Shown here: positions 23,259 to 31,321 of the stretch, in pieces
Numbering within the stretch: position 1 is the stretch's first letter
Layout: every line of letters starts with the position of its first letter
Assembly: GCF_014230315.1 (NCBI RefSeq)
Contig: NZ_JACLAW010000005.1
Coordinates: forward strand, 1-64,000
Reading direction: 5' to 3'
DNA length: 64,000 nt
Source: Novosphingobium flavum
GTDB lineage: Bacteria; Pseudomonadota; Alphaproteobacteria; Sphingomonadales; Sphingomonadaceae
Notes under the pieces: generated by a model
What the model saw: the letters and a program-made list of their open reading frames with translations, nothing else
The model's database searches: none
What the model was told of the DNA's origin: nothing
Made by a program: the position numbers and the translations under genes

Positions 23259-24643
23259 AGCACCGACTGGCGCCTGTCGGCCGGCTTGCCATGCAATTCG
23301 GCCTGGCTTTCGCGCTCAGCATGGCTCTCGTCGGCGTGGTGGTGTTTGCGGTCGCCGAGCTTCGGATCGCCAGCCGGATCGACGCGGCGCTGGCTTATCA
23401 CAGCCACAAGTTCGTCGCGGACACCGACGAAGTCCTGCGCCCTACCGCGCTGGTCGCTGGGCGGATCGCGGATTGGCAGCGCCGCAAGGTCATGAGCGAG
23501 CGGACCTACCTGCTGTTCGACGCGAAGGGCATGCGCGTGGCTGGCCGGCTTGGCCTTCCGCCGCTGCGCGAAGGTTATTCCGACGTGCTCTACAAGGGGG
23601 GGGGGCGCAGCTGGCAGAAGGGCCGGGCGCTCACGCGGCGCCTGACGGACGGGGGGCTGTTTGTCGTCGTCCAGCAGAGCGAGGCGGCCGAAAGCCTTCG
23701 ATCCATTCTGTTTCCGCTGATCGCAGCCGTGCTGGGTTGCGCGCTCCTTGCCGGCCTTGTTGCCACGTTCCTTTTCGCACGGCTCACCGCCCGGCGGCTT
23801 CATGCGACGCAGTCCACGGCCGCGGCGATTGCGGCAGGCGACCTGAGCAAGCGGATCGCGGCCGACACACTCGACGGGATGTTCGCCGCACAGGCCCGCA
23901 CCCTGAACGCGATGCTCGACCGGATGGAACTGGTCGTCAACACCCAGCGCCAGTTCGCCAGCGCCCTCGCGCACGATCTGCGTACGCCGCTGACCCGGCT
24001 CAAGGGCATGCTGGCGCGGGCCCGTTCGGTTTCTGCCAGTTCCGGAGGCGATGCCGGCAGGACCGTCGAGCAGGCCGAGCGCGAATGCGCCGCGATCATC
24101 GCCATATTCGAGGCCCTGCTGCGCTTGTCGGAAATCGAGGCGGGCCGCCACGCGAATGCCCTGCAGGTCCATGCGCTCGACGAACTCGTGCGCGATGCGG
24201 TCGAGACCATGGAGCCGGTGGTGGCCGATGCCGGCTCGATCCTGCGCTGCGCGGTGCCGGATTCGGAACTGCCGATCTTCGGCGATGAGGCGCTGATCAC
24301 CCAACTCCTGATCAACCTGCTCGAAAACGTCGTGACGCACACCCCGGCAGGCACCCGGGCCACGGTCAGTCTGGCCGGGGACGGCGACCGCGCAGTCCTG
24401 ACGATTGCCGACGATGGCCCGGGGTTGGCACCGGGCGATCGCCAGCGCGTGCTCCGGCCGTTCGAGCGGGGCATGGCGGCTCGGGCGAACGGCAGCGGGT
24501 TGGGATTGGCGATCGCGCGTGCCATCGTGGAATTTCACGGCGGCGGACTGGAACTGGGCGAGAATTCGCCGGGGCTTGTCGTGACCATTCGCTTGCCTCT
24601 TGCAGCGGGCGGGCCTGAGCGAAGCCTGCTCCGGGCAGCCTGA
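23255..24643 (+). CDS. Sensor histidine kinase with a ten-G tract in its coding region
   Basis: 462 residues: first membrane helix near residues 15-33, a periplasmic domain of about 110 residues, a second helix (LFPLIAAVLGCALLAGLVATFLF), HAMP, H-box LAHDLRTPLTRLKG (H240), NLLENVVTHTPAG, DDGPGL and GSGLGLAIARAI. It belongs to the OmpR-partner kinases and overlaps the response regulator by 4 nt. The periplasmic domain reads ...DVLYKGGGRSWQKG..., encoded by AAG followed by nine more Gs. Ten identical bases in a coding region would allow slippage and frame loss, making the kinase potentially phase-variable. Confidence 0.92.
   Translation: MKHRLAPVGRLAMQFGLAFALSMALVGVVVFAVAELRIASRIDAALAYHSHKFVADTDEVLRPTALVAGRIADWQRRKVMSERTYLLFDAKGMRVAGRLGLPPLREGYSDVLYKGGGRSWQKGRALTRRLTDGGLFVVVQQSEAAESLRSILFPLIAAVLGCALLAGLVATFLFARLTARRLHATQSTAAAIAAGDLSKRIAADTLDGMFAAQARTLNAMLDRMELVVNTQRQFASALAHDLRTPLTRLKGMLARARSVSASSGGDAGRTVEQAERECAAIIAIFEALLRLSEIEAGRHANALQVHALDELVRDAVETMEPVVADAGSILRCAVPDSELPIFGDEALITQLLINLLENVVTHTPAGTRATVSLAGDGDRAVLTIADDGPGLAPGDRQRVLRPFERGMAARANGSGLGLAIARAIVEFHGGGLELGENSPGLVVTIRLPLAAGGPERSLLRAA
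23596..23605 (+). repeat. Ten-base poly-G tract inside the sensor kinase gene
   Basis: Ten consecutive G residues fall in the codons for Lys-Gly-Gly-Gly at residues 114-117 of the kinase. The gene is in frame at this length. A change of one base shifts the frame before the second membrane helix and kinase domain. Confidence 0.95.
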
Positions 24644-24802
24644 GCGGGATTCCGAGGGCGCAGGCGACCCCGGAAAATTCTAAATTTGCAAGGTTGGCGA
24701 AACTGCCTTCGCAAGCGCAGCAGGAGTCACGGAACCGTCATCTGCGCTGCCTAGCCGGACCCCACCGCGCAGGAACATGTCTGCGCCCAGGGAACCATAT
24801 CT

Positions 24803-25525
24803 ATGCAGCGCCTCCGGCTTGTTTCCGCCGCTTTTGCGGCCTGTCTGCTTGCGCCTTGCGCTCACGCCCAAGAGGCTGCGCCTGCCGTCGGCGGCGTGGG
24901 GGAGGACATCCGCCTGCGCTGGCTTGACCCCGTGATCTTCGCGCCGACCCATGCCTTTGCTCCGCCGCCGGCTCGCAATTCGGAGATCGAGCGGGTCGAA
25001 TTCGCCCGTCTGCGCGAGCTGATCCGCGCGGCAGGCCCGGAACGCCTGGCCCGGGCCGCCTGGGATGGCGATCATGAGGAGCCGGTCATCTACAACGAAG
25101 CGGCCGGGCGAGACTTCACGAAGCTTCCCGCCACCTCGGCCCTGCTCGCCACGATCTCCGCTGAGGTCGATCGCATGGTCCATGCCGCCAAGGCCTGGTT
25201 CAAGCGCCCGCGTCCCTATCAGGCCGACCCGACGCTGCCTCATTGCGGCAAGGGCTCCGCCGCGCCTTCGAGCTATCCCAGCGGCCATGCCGGCTATGGC
25301 TGGTCGGTTGGCTGGACCCTGGCCCGGCTCGTCCCGGAGCGCGCGCCGCAGATCCTTGCCCGCGCTCAGGACTTCGCGCTCAGCCGCGAACTGTGCGGCG
25401 TCCACTTCGCCAGCGACATCGAGGCGAGCCACGCGGCGGCAATCGCTGCCGTCGAGCAACTGCTGATCGACCCGCGGCTTGCGCCTCAGGTCGCGGCGGC
25501 TCGCGCCGAACTGGCGGGCCATTGA
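24803..25525 (+). CDS. Class A acid phosphatase / PAP2 family, exported
   Basis: A 240-residue protein with signal peptide (MQRLRLVSAAFAACLLAPCAHAQ). It carries the full PAP2/class A phosphatase signature: K-x6-RP in KAWFKRPRP, PSGH in SSYPSGHAGYG, and SR-x5-H-x3-D in SRELCGVHFASD. These residues form the vanadate/phosphate pocket of periplasmic nonspecific acid phosphatases. It is followed 41 nt later by a TBDR and preceded by a two-component pair; the unit may handle phosphate esters brought in by the receptor. Confidence 0.9.
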   Translation: MQRLRLVSAAFAACLLAPCAHAQEAAPAVGGVGEDIRLRWLDPVIFAPTHAFAPPPARNSEIERVEFARLRELIRAAGPERLARAAWDGDHEEPVIYNEAAGRDFTKLPATSALLATISAEVDRMVHAAKAWFKRPRPYQADPTLPHCGKGSAAPSSYPSGHAGYGWSVGWTLARLVPERAPQILARAQDFALSRELCGVHFASDIEASHAAAIAAVEQLLIDPRLAPQVAAARAELAGH

Positions 25526-25566
25526 TCCCGACGCGCTTTCAACACGTTCAGAACATGAGGGAAACC

Positions 25567-27972
25567 ATGACCAAGCTTCACTTCCGCGCGGCCTTGCTGG
25601 CCGCGTCCAGCCTGCTGACCGTTGCCATTCCGGTCCATGCGGCCGAGACCGCCGCCGATACTGCCACCAGCGCCGATGCCGCCGCCTCGGATGACCAGTC
25701 GACCACGGCCAACCAGGCCGGGCAGGCCAACGACAAGCAGTCGCTGACCTCGTCCGACATCATCGTCACCGGCTCGCACACCGCCGAGGTGGCGCCGGTC
25801 ACCGCGTCGCTTACGACCACCCAGCCGCAGGCCGCGGTGAGCCGCGAGTTCATCGACAATGCCAATGCCGCCTCAGACTTCAACGAACTGATCGCGATTA
25901 CCCCCAGCGTATCTATTTCGGGCACGGCGAACGGGGCGGGCTTCGGCGAGACCAAGGCGACGATCCGTGGCTTCCAGGACGGCGACTATAACGTCACCTA
26001 CGATTCCATTCCGTTTGCCGACACCAACAATCCGACGCACCACTCGACCGCCTTTTTCCCCTCGACCACGATCGAGACTGTCGTGGTCGACCGCGGTCCG
26101 GGCAATGCCAGCCAGCTCGGCCAGGCGACCTATGGCGGCAACATCAACATGTATTCGCGCGCGGCGAAGGATGAACGGGGCGGCCAGGTCGAGGCCCTGC
26201 TCGGCAACTGGAACACCTTCATCGGCCGGTTCGAGCTGCAGAGCGGCAAGATCGCCAGCCTGGGCGATGCGAAGCTGGTGGTGACCGGGCAATTCCTGCG
26301 TTCCGATGGCGCACTCACCAATTCGCCGGTCAACTCCAAGAACCTCTATGCGAAGCTGGTGGTGCCGATCGGCACGGCCAACACCCTGACGGTAATGAGC
26401 ACGTGGAACCGCAATTTCTACTACCAGTCCGACGTCAACAAGGGCGCGACCTGCGGCACCGGCGGCACTGCGCTGGCGGCCGGCACCCAGCTTTCCGCCG
26501 ATGCCTGCACGGCCGCATCCAACATTGGCATGTATGGCGGGAACTACGGCCTCGGCAACGATCCGACCAAGCAGGACTACTGGCTTTACAACCGCACCGA
26601 CAAGACCACCGACTTCTCCTACGTCCGTCTCCAGAGCGAACTGGGTTCGGGCCTGTCGATGGACAACCGTGCCTACATGTATGGCTACACCAACAACACC
26701 CTGTCGGGTAACACCGGCCAGACCGTGACAGGCTTCAGCGGATCGGGCACCTCGGCCTCGCCCTATGTCGCCACCAAGGGACCGGTGAGCGACGTGCTGG
26801 GCTATCACAAGCTCAACAAGTACCGGGTGCTCGGCTATATCGGCCAGCTCAACTACGAGTTTAGCATGGGCAAGGTGCGGCTCGGCGGCTGGTACGAAAA
26901 GGCCGACACCGACCGCCACCTGATCGACTTCGACTGGACCACGGGCCGGGCCCCCGCCTACATCGAGAAGTTCGCGCCGGTCACCGCCACGGCAACCCTG
27001 CCGGACATTTCGCTGGCCAACATCGCCTACCTCCAGCACTCGACCTGGAACCAGTACCAGCTCTTCGGCGAGTTCGAGTTCCGCCCGGTGGACAACCTCT
27101 CGATCACGCCGGGCGTGAAATATGTCCACTTCACCCGCACGATCGACGGCCCGGTCAACCAGAAGTCGCGGACCCCGATCGACACGCGCGGGACCTGGGC
27201 CAAGACCTTGCCCTTTGCCACGATCAACTGGCAACCGGTCAGCAACTGGTCGTTCTACGCGCAATATGCGCAGGGCATGTATGTGCCGGACCTGTCGAGC
27301 TTCTACACCGCTTCGGGCACGGCGACCGACCAGGCCGTCCAGACCCAGAACCTCTCGCTGCTCCAGCCGCAGACCTCGACCAACTATCAGGTCGGCACCG
27401 TCTGGCACGGCAGCAAGGTCTCGGTCGACGTCGATGCCTACATGATCGACGTCAACAACAAGATCGCCAGCGATACGTCGGTTGGCGCCCCGGCCAATGC
27501 GCTCGTGAACATCGGCCGCGTCAAATACAAGGGCGCCGAGGGGCAGGTGTCCTACATGCCGGTGCGGGGCCTGACCCTGTTTGGCAACGCGTCGTACAAC
27601 TATGCCCATACCCGTAGCGCGTCCGTCGATGCGCAGACCGCCAAGGCGCCGTTCAGCACGGCGGCAGCTGGGTTCTTCTACAACCGGGATGGCCTGCGCA
27701 TCTCTTTCAGCCAGAAGTACACCGGTCCGCAATATGCCACGGAATATGCGGGCAGCGGTCCGCGTTCCTACCGGATCCGCCCCTACAGCACGGGCGAGTT
27801 CGCGATCAGCCAGGAGATCAGCGAGCGCTTCCGCATCGGCGCGACGGTCTCGAACCTGTTCAACAGCCGGGCGATCACGGCGATTTCCAACGGCAAGACC
27901 TATGGCGTGGACGACCAGTTCAGCTTCCTCCCGCCGCGCTCGTTCATGGTTGATGCCCGCGTGAAGATCTGA
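25567..27972 (+). CDS. TonB-dependent receptor
   Basis: 801 residues. ATG 25567 lies a short way after GAGGGA. The signal peptide ends near AIPVHAA, followed by a Ser/Ala/Thr/Gln-rich linker, a TonB-box-like DIIVTGSHTAEVAP, a plug (TKATIRGFQDGDYNVTYDSI, FFPSTTIETVVVDRGPGNAS, GQATYGGNINMYSR) and a barrel ending DARVKI. The histidine-rich NNPTHHSTAFFP loop in the plug is unusual and may contribute to ligand binding. It is probably cotranscribed with the acid phosphatase upstream; a strong terminator follows. Ligand unknown. Confidence 0.92.
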   Translation: MTKLHFRAALLAASSLLTVAIPVHAAETAADTATSADAAASDDQSTTANQAGQANDKQSLTSSDIIVTGSHTAEVAPVTASLTTTQPQAAVSREFIDNANAASDFNELIAITPSVSISGTANGAGFGETKATIRGFQDGDYNVTYDSIPFADTNNPTHHSTAFFPSTTIETVVVDRGPGNASQLGQATYGGNINMYSRAAKDERGGQVEALLGNWNTFIGRFELQSGKIASLGDAKLVVTGQFLRSDGALTNSPVNSKNLYAKLVVPIGTANTLTVMSTWNRNFYYQSDVNKGATCGTGGTALAAGTQLSADACTAASNIGMYGGNYGLGNDPTKQDYWLYNRTDKTTDFSYVRLQSELGSGLSMDNRAYMYGYTNNTLSGNTGQTVTGFSGSGTSASPYVATKGPVSDVLGYHKLNKYRVLGYIGQLNYEFSMGKVRLGGWYEKADTDRHLIDFDWTTGRAPAYIEKFAPVTATATLPDISLANIAYLQHSTWNQYQLFGEFEFRPVDNLSITPGVKYVHFTRTIDGPVNQKSRTPIDTRGTWAKTLPFATINWQPVSNWSFYAQYAQGMYVPDLSSFYTASGTATDQAVQTQNLSLLQPQTSTNYQVGTVWHGSKVSVDVDAYMIDVNNKIASDTSVGAPANALVNIGRVKYKGAEGQVSYMPVRGLTLFGNASYNYAHTRSASVDAQTAKAPFSTAAAGFFYNRDGLRISFSQKYTGPQYATEYAGSGPRSYRIRPYSTGEFAISQEISERFRIGATVSNLFNSRAITAISNGKTYGVDDQFSFLPPRSFMVDARVKI

Positions 27973-27982
27973 TCGCCGAGGG

Positions 27983-28023
27983 GCCGGCGGCGGGATACTC
28001 CGGGGGTGCCCGCCGCCGGCTTT
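27983..28023 (+). terminator. Intrinsic terminator after the TBDR
   Basis: A perfect 12-bp stem, GCCGGCGGCGGG and CCCGCCGCCGGC, with a 14-nt loop is followed by TTT. It lies 11 nt after the TBDR stop and ends the phosphatase-TBDR unit. Confidence 0.85.
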
Positions 28024-28114
28024 CGCGGACAAATTACGACAATTTGTTTCACGACCCAGGCCCGCCGGTAGCCTAATCAACCACCATCAGAGGCATAAGC
28101 TCCGGGGGGATCGC

Positions 28115-28846
28115 ATGAAGACCATCCATCTGCCGCAGATGAACATTCGCTATTGGCTTGCCATCACCATGGCGAGCGTGTTCGGCACAAACCTCGGCGA
28201 CCTTTACGCACACGAAAGCGGGCTGGGGATCGTCAAGGGACTGGCCGTGCTGGCTGCCTTCGCTGCCATCGCCTTCCTGCTCGAGCGGCGGGACGATCGG
28301 GTGCATGCTGCCTGGTATTGGCTGGCGATTGTCATCATCCGCACCGGTGCCACCAATATCGCCGATTTTCTCGCCTTCCGCGTGCGCGTGCCGGGCGTTC
28401 TGCTCGGCGCAGGGCTTGTCCTTTTGCTGGCAGTGCTCGGCTGGATGACTCGCGGCCGGTGGGCCAAGCCGGTGGTCTCCGGCTCGGCAGGCACGCCCGA
28501 TACCCACGCGCTCTATTGGGCTGCCATGCTCACCGCCGGCGTCCTCGGCACGGTGCTGGGGGACGATGCCTCCCACGCCATCGGGCAGGGCTGGGCCTCG
28601 GTTCTGCTGGGCGGCGCGCTGGCGCTTGTTCTCGTCGTCGCCCGCGGTACCTTCGCCACGGCAATGGGCTACTGGGCCGCGATCGGTCTTGCCCGCACGG
28701 CGGGTACGGCCATGGGCGACTGGCTCGCGGAAAATCACCTGCTCAATATCGGCCTGCCGCTGGCAACGCTGATTACCGGCATGGTCTTCGTGATCGTCGC
28801 CGGCTGGCCGCGCCCCAGACCGGCCGCCGCTGCCGTCCCGGCCTGA
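28115..28846 (+). CDS. Membrane protein with fourfold internal repeat (COG4705-like)
   Basis: 243 residues with about eight hydrophobic segments. Four repeats are visible: RYWLAITMASVFGTNLGD, WYWLAIVIIRTGATNIAD, LYWAAMLTAGVLGTVLGD and GYWAAIGLARTAGTAMGD. Each has YW-x-A, then G-x-T and a final Asp. The repeats alternate between two versions, suggesting two rounds of duplication. It looks like the uncharacterised membrane-anchored protein group COG4705. The conserved Asp and Thr residues in four copies could form a binding or ion site. It starts a block that continues with the efflux genes 77 nt downstream. Function unknown. Confidence 0.75.
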   Translation: MKTIHLPQMNIRYWLAITMASVFGTNLGDLYAHESGLGIVKGLAVLAAFAAIAFLLERRDDRVHAAWYWLAIVIIRTGATNIADFLAFRVRVPGVLLGAGLVLLLAVLGWMTRGRWAKPVVSGSAGTPDTHALYWAAMLTAGVLGTVLGDDASHAIGQGWASVLLGGALALVLVVARGTFATAMGYWAAIGLARTAGTAMGDWLAENHLLNIGLPLATLITGMVFVIVAGWPRPRPAAAAVPA

Positions 28847-28922
28847 TGGCCTGCGGTGGAGCCAGCCAAGATTGCCGGCTTGTCACTGGCGGGAAGACCT
28901 TTGCAGGGATAAGCGTGACAGC

Positions 28923-30335
28923 GTGAACGGGCTGACTTTCGCACGAACCGCGGCGGCGGTGGCTCTGGGCGGCGCCCTGGCGCTGGGCGGGTGCATGCAT
29001 GTCGCCCCGGCACCGATCGACCTGGCCCAGCGCGCCGCCGTGCGGAGCGCGGCCAGCCTCGACCTCGCCGCAGTCCGGAAACGCGTGGAAGAGATCGCGC
29101 CCGGCGCCCGGACGACAGACAGGCTGGACCGGCTTGGGCTCTACGTCGCCATGCTGGAATACGATCCGAAGATCGCACAGGCCCGCGCCGCCGTGGCCGT
29201 GGCCGCGCGCGAAGCGGCTGCCGCCCGCAAGGCCGCCTCACCAAGCCTCACCCTGACCAGCGAATATGCCAATGACCCGAGCGCGGATTCGCCTTGGGCG
29301 CTCGGCGGGGCCCTGAACCTGCCGCTCGATTTCGGAGACCGCCGCTCGGCCCGGATCGACCGGGCCAATCTCGCGGTGGTCGCTGCCCGCTATGACTTGG
29401 CAGAGACGATCTGGGCTGAACGTACGGCGCTTCAGCGCGGTCTGGTCGACTATTTTGCCGGCTCCGCGCAAGTCGAGCGGCAAGGGCGCATCCTTGCCCT
29501 GCGTGATGCGCAACTCGCCGTGCTGGAGGCCCGCGCTCGCAGCGGCGAGATCGCCGGGCTCGACCTCTATCCCTATCGCCAGCAGCGCGCGGCGGCCGCG
29601 CGCGCCCGCGACGATGCGCAGGCTCGCAGCATTGGCGGGCTCGCTGCCGCGGCTGGTGTGCTTGGTGTGCCGGCGGCGGCGCTGGCGGGCGAGGCTGCCC
29701 CGCAGTGGAGCGATTTCGACCGGCCCACCGCGCCGCCGAGATTGACCGCAGAGGCTCGCCGCGCCGCCATGGCCGGCCGCGCCGATGTCCTGCGCGCGCT
29801 CGTCACCTATGATCAGGCCGAGGCCGATCTGCGCGGGGAACTGGCCAAGCAGGCCCCCGCGATCAGCCTCGGGCCCGGCTATACCTGGGAACGCGGGCTG
29901 GTGAAGCTGCCCTTCGCGCTCAGCCTGTCATTGCCTTCGTTCGACCTCAATCGCAGCGCGATCCGCGGCGCCGAGGCCCGCCGCGCTGCTGCCGGCGCGA
30001 CCATCGAAACCGCTGTCGCAACCGTTCAGACAGCCATTGAAAGTGCCGAGGCCGAACAGCGCGGCGCCGCTGCCGCACTTGAACGCCTGCGCATGGCGGA
30101 GCTGCCGCAGACCGAACTGGCCGCGCGCCGCGCCGATGACCGGTTGCAGCTCGGGGCAATCGGCCGGGCTGAGTGGCAGGCCGCGCAGATCGCGGCGCTC
30201 GAAGCGGGCCTGGCCGAAATCGATGCCGTCGCCCGCGCCCGGCTGGCGGAAATCGCGCTGGAAGATGCCTTGCGCCGCCCGATTGGCGGGCCGGAAACGC
30301 AGATCGTCAATGCTGCTCGGGGAGACAGGCAATGA
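28923..30335 (+). CDS. TolC/OprM-type outer-membrane efflux lipoprotein
   Basis: About 470 residues. It begins at GTG 28923 and has a leader ending LALGGC, a lipobox, so a lipoprotein attached to the outer membrane is likely. Long Ala-rich helices (AAVAVAAREAAAARKAAS, RQQRAAAARARDDAQARSI, AEQRGAAAALERLRMAELPQ) with TSEYANDPSADSPWALGGALNL and LPFALSLSLPSFD segments are typical of outer-membrane factors. It overlaps the adaptor gene by 4 nt (ATGA). Together with the adaptor and RND pump downstream it forms a tripartite efflux system. The GTG start has only a weak Shine-Dalgarno. Confidence 0.85.
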   Translation: MNGLTFARTAAAVALGGALALGGCMHVAPAPIDLAQRAAVRSAASLDLAAVRKRVEEIAPGARTTDRLDRLGLYVAMLEYDPKIAQARAAVAVAAREAAAARKAASPSLTLTSEYANDPSADSPWALGGALNLPLDFGDRRSARIDRANLAVVAARYDLAETIWAERTALQRGLVDYFAGSAQVERQGRILALRDAQLAVLEARARSGEIAGLDLYPYRQQRAAAARARDDAQARSIGGLAAAAGVLGVPAAALAGEAAPQWSDFDRPTAPPRLTAEARRAAMAGRADVLRALVTYDQAEADLRGELAKQAPAISLGPGYTWERGLVKLPFALSLSLPSFDLNRSAIRGAEARRAAAGATIETAVATVQTAIESAEAEQRGAAAALERLRMAELPQTELAARRADDRLQLGAIGRAEWQAAQIAALEAGLAEIDAVARARLAEIALEDALRRPIGGPETQIVNAARGDRQ

Positions 30336-31318
30336 ACCGGCTTCACGCCGCTGGACTGGTGCTGGCCGGTGCCTTGCTTGGTGCCATCGGCATCGAGGCC
30401 GCGCATCGCTCGGCCGCGCCTGACGCCGACGACGCGGCCAAGGCCGAAGCGCCGGAAGCCCCGCCGCCGGTAGGCACGGTCAGGCTTGAGCCCGAGGCCG
30501 CGCAGCAGGTGCAGATCCGGCTCGCGCTGCTGACCGGGGCCAGCGTCACCGGCGATCAGCCCGGCTTCGCCCGCGCGCTCGATCTTTCCGCGCTGGCCGC
30601 AATCGCATCCGAGGCGCAGGCCGCCAGCGCCGTTGCCGACGCTTCATCGCGCGAGGCCGCGCGGCTCGCGGCGCTCAACAAGGCCGACGCGGGCGCCGCG
30701 CTCAAGGACGTGGAAGCCGCCCGTGCTCAGGCCGCAGCTGACAAGGCGCGGCTGACGCTCGCTTGCCAGCGGGCCGGGCTGGAATACGGTCCGGGGCTTG
30801 CCCGCCTTGGGTGCCCGGCGCTTGGCGAACTGGCGCGCGAGGCGGCAGGCGGTGAATTGACCCTGCTTCGGCTCGATTTCTCCGGTGCGGCGCTTCGCCC
30901 CGGCGACAGCATCACCGTCGATCTCGCTCCGGGTACGGCGCAGGTCCGCGTCCTTGGCCCGGCCGCCGCCGGGGACAGCCAGCTCCAAAGCGTGGGCGTT
31001 CTGGCGCTGCTGCGCGGTCCGCTGGCGCCGCGCGCCGGGGTCGGGCGGGTGCTGGCTGCGCATCGCCGGCTCGGCGCGGCGCAAGCCGGCTTGCTGGTCC
31101 CGCGTGAGGCGATCGTGCGCACCGAGGGAGGCCTTTTCGCTTGGCGCCCGGCCGCCAAGGACACGTATGAACGGGTGCCGCTCGACGGCGCGGTCGCCTC
31201 GCCGCAGGGCTGGATCGTCCCGGCCGGACGGCTGAAGGCCGGCGACAGTGTGGTGGTCAGCGGAGCCGGAACCCTGCTCGGCCTCGAACACGCGGCCCCG
31301 GCTGCGGCGGAAGACTGA
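30332..31318 (+). CDS. Periplasmic efflux adaptor protein
   Basis: 328 residues with an N-terminal hydrophobic leader/anchor (AAGLVLAGALLGAIGIEAAH). The centre is a short Ala-rich coiled-coil hairpin (SEAQAASAVADASSREAARL; KDVEAARAQAAADKARLTLA), followed by beta-rich segments with ITVDLAPGTAQVRV and LKAGDSVVVSGAGTLL. The order fits membrane-fusion adaptors of RND pumps. Its hairpin is shorter than that of AcrA-type proteins, as in heavy-metal adaptors. The start overlaps the outer-membrane factor stop (ATGA), and the pump gene starts 3 nt after its stop, so translation is coupled. Confidence 0.85.
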   Translation: MNRLHAAGLVLAGALLGAIGIEAAHRSAAPDADDAAKAEAPEAPPPVGTVRLEPEAAQQVQIRLALLTGASVTGDQPGFARALDLSALAAIASEAQAASAVADASSREAARLAALNKADAGAALKDVEAARAQAAADKARLTLACQRAGLEYGPGLARLGCPALGELAREAAGGELTLLRLDFSGAALRPGDSITVDLAPGTAQVRVLGPAAAGDSQLQSVGVLALLRGPLAPRAGVGRVLAAHRRLGAAQAGLLVPREAIVRTEGGLFAWRPAAKDTYERVPLDGAVASPQGWIVPAGRLKAGDSVVVSGAGTLLGLEHAAPAAAED

Positions 31319-31321
31319 GCG

